64,000 nt of DNA, taken from the NCBI RefSeq assembly GCF_007431345.1, contig NZ_CP041730.1, positions 3,906,001 to 3,970,000 on the forward strand, in the 5' to 3' direction. Position 1 is the first letter of the stretch; the number at the start of each line of letters is the position of its first letter. Shown here in pieces: positions 63,993 through 64,000 of this stretch. The notes under the pieces are model-generated. The model saw nothing but the letters and a program-made list of their open reading frames with translations. It did not search any database and was not told the origin of the DNA. The DNA comes from Chitinimonas arctica (GTDB taxonomy: Bacteria; Pseudomonadota; Gammaproteobacteria; Burkholderiales; Chitinimonadaceae). Made by a program: the position numbers and the translations under genes.

Positions 63993-64000
63993 GCCGCGGC

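Overview
The window is about 64 kb of a high-GC chromosome from a motile, flagellated Gram-negative bacterium. The lipopolysaccharide heptosyltransferase, the lateral order flhB-flhA-flhF-flhG-fliA-motA, the CHCC zinc-finger protein, the LytS/LytTR pairs and YajQ together suggest a betaproteobacterium. A Chitinimonas-like or related Burkholderiales/Neisseriales genome is an inference, because no rRNA or other taxonomic marker is present. Gene density is high and most genes are ordinary chromosomal ones. I see no tRNA, rRNA, CRISPR array or intact insertion sequence.

Region 1 (1-13.6 kb) holds a LOG-family hydrolase (cut by the window edge), DNA repair (udg), rimI and tsaB separated by a small unknown gene, two pirins flanking a hairpin-rich repeat element, a secreted LasA-like M23 endopeptidase, a B12-binding radical SAM protein, an AI-2E/PerM-type permease, an AbiE-type toxin-antitoxin pair with a palindrome over its promoter, an orphan cytochrome P450 and a bactofilin with a structured leader.

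Region 2 (13.9-25.6 kb) is the accessory island. An 8.6-kb gene encodes a 2,880-residue secreted polymorphic toxin: signal peptide, three tandem repeats, Ig-like domain, SpvB domain, seven FG-GAP-like calcium motifs, RHS/YD repeats, RHS core and a C-terminal HNH nuclease tip. Behind it come an Imm50-like cognate immunity gene, a decayed relic of an older RHS tip, and a tightly packed array of small genes that look like an immunity repertoire (two SMI1/KNR4-type proteins, a DUF6572-like protein and three unrecognised small proteins). Base composition becomes clearly AT-richer from the toxin tip onward, as expected of exchangeable toxin-immunity modules.

Region 3 (25.7-44.4 kb) has a LytTR two-component pair, ftsK, an isoaspartyl peptidase, a PlsC-like acyltransferase and the minus-strand flagellar block flhB-flhA-flhF-flhG-fliA-motA (export, polar placement, sigma-28, stator). 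It ends with an unknown exported protein, a diguanylate cyclase, a maltodextrin glucosidase-like enzyme and the c-di-GMP/nucleotide-binding protein YajQ.

Region 4 (44.4-64 kb) holds waaF, a zinc-finger protein, a MAPEG protein, a PAS-GGDEF cyclase, folA, an aminotransferase, thyA, a second LytS/LytTR pair, a PotF-like binding protein, a broken Rpn nuclease gene, a family-3 solute-binding protein, argS, aroA and the valine-catabolic pair mmsA-mmsB with a perfect 18-bp palindrome upstream. It closes with a secreted M35 metalloendopeptidase followed by a stand-alone copy of its propeptide-like domain, and a C15-like protein whose catalytic Cys position appears to be Ser.

The observations I would follow first are the RHS locus with its relic tip and immunity array, the M35 peptidase plus free propeptide-like partner, the 11-C tract inside udg, the palindrome over the abiE promoter, and the C15-like protein.
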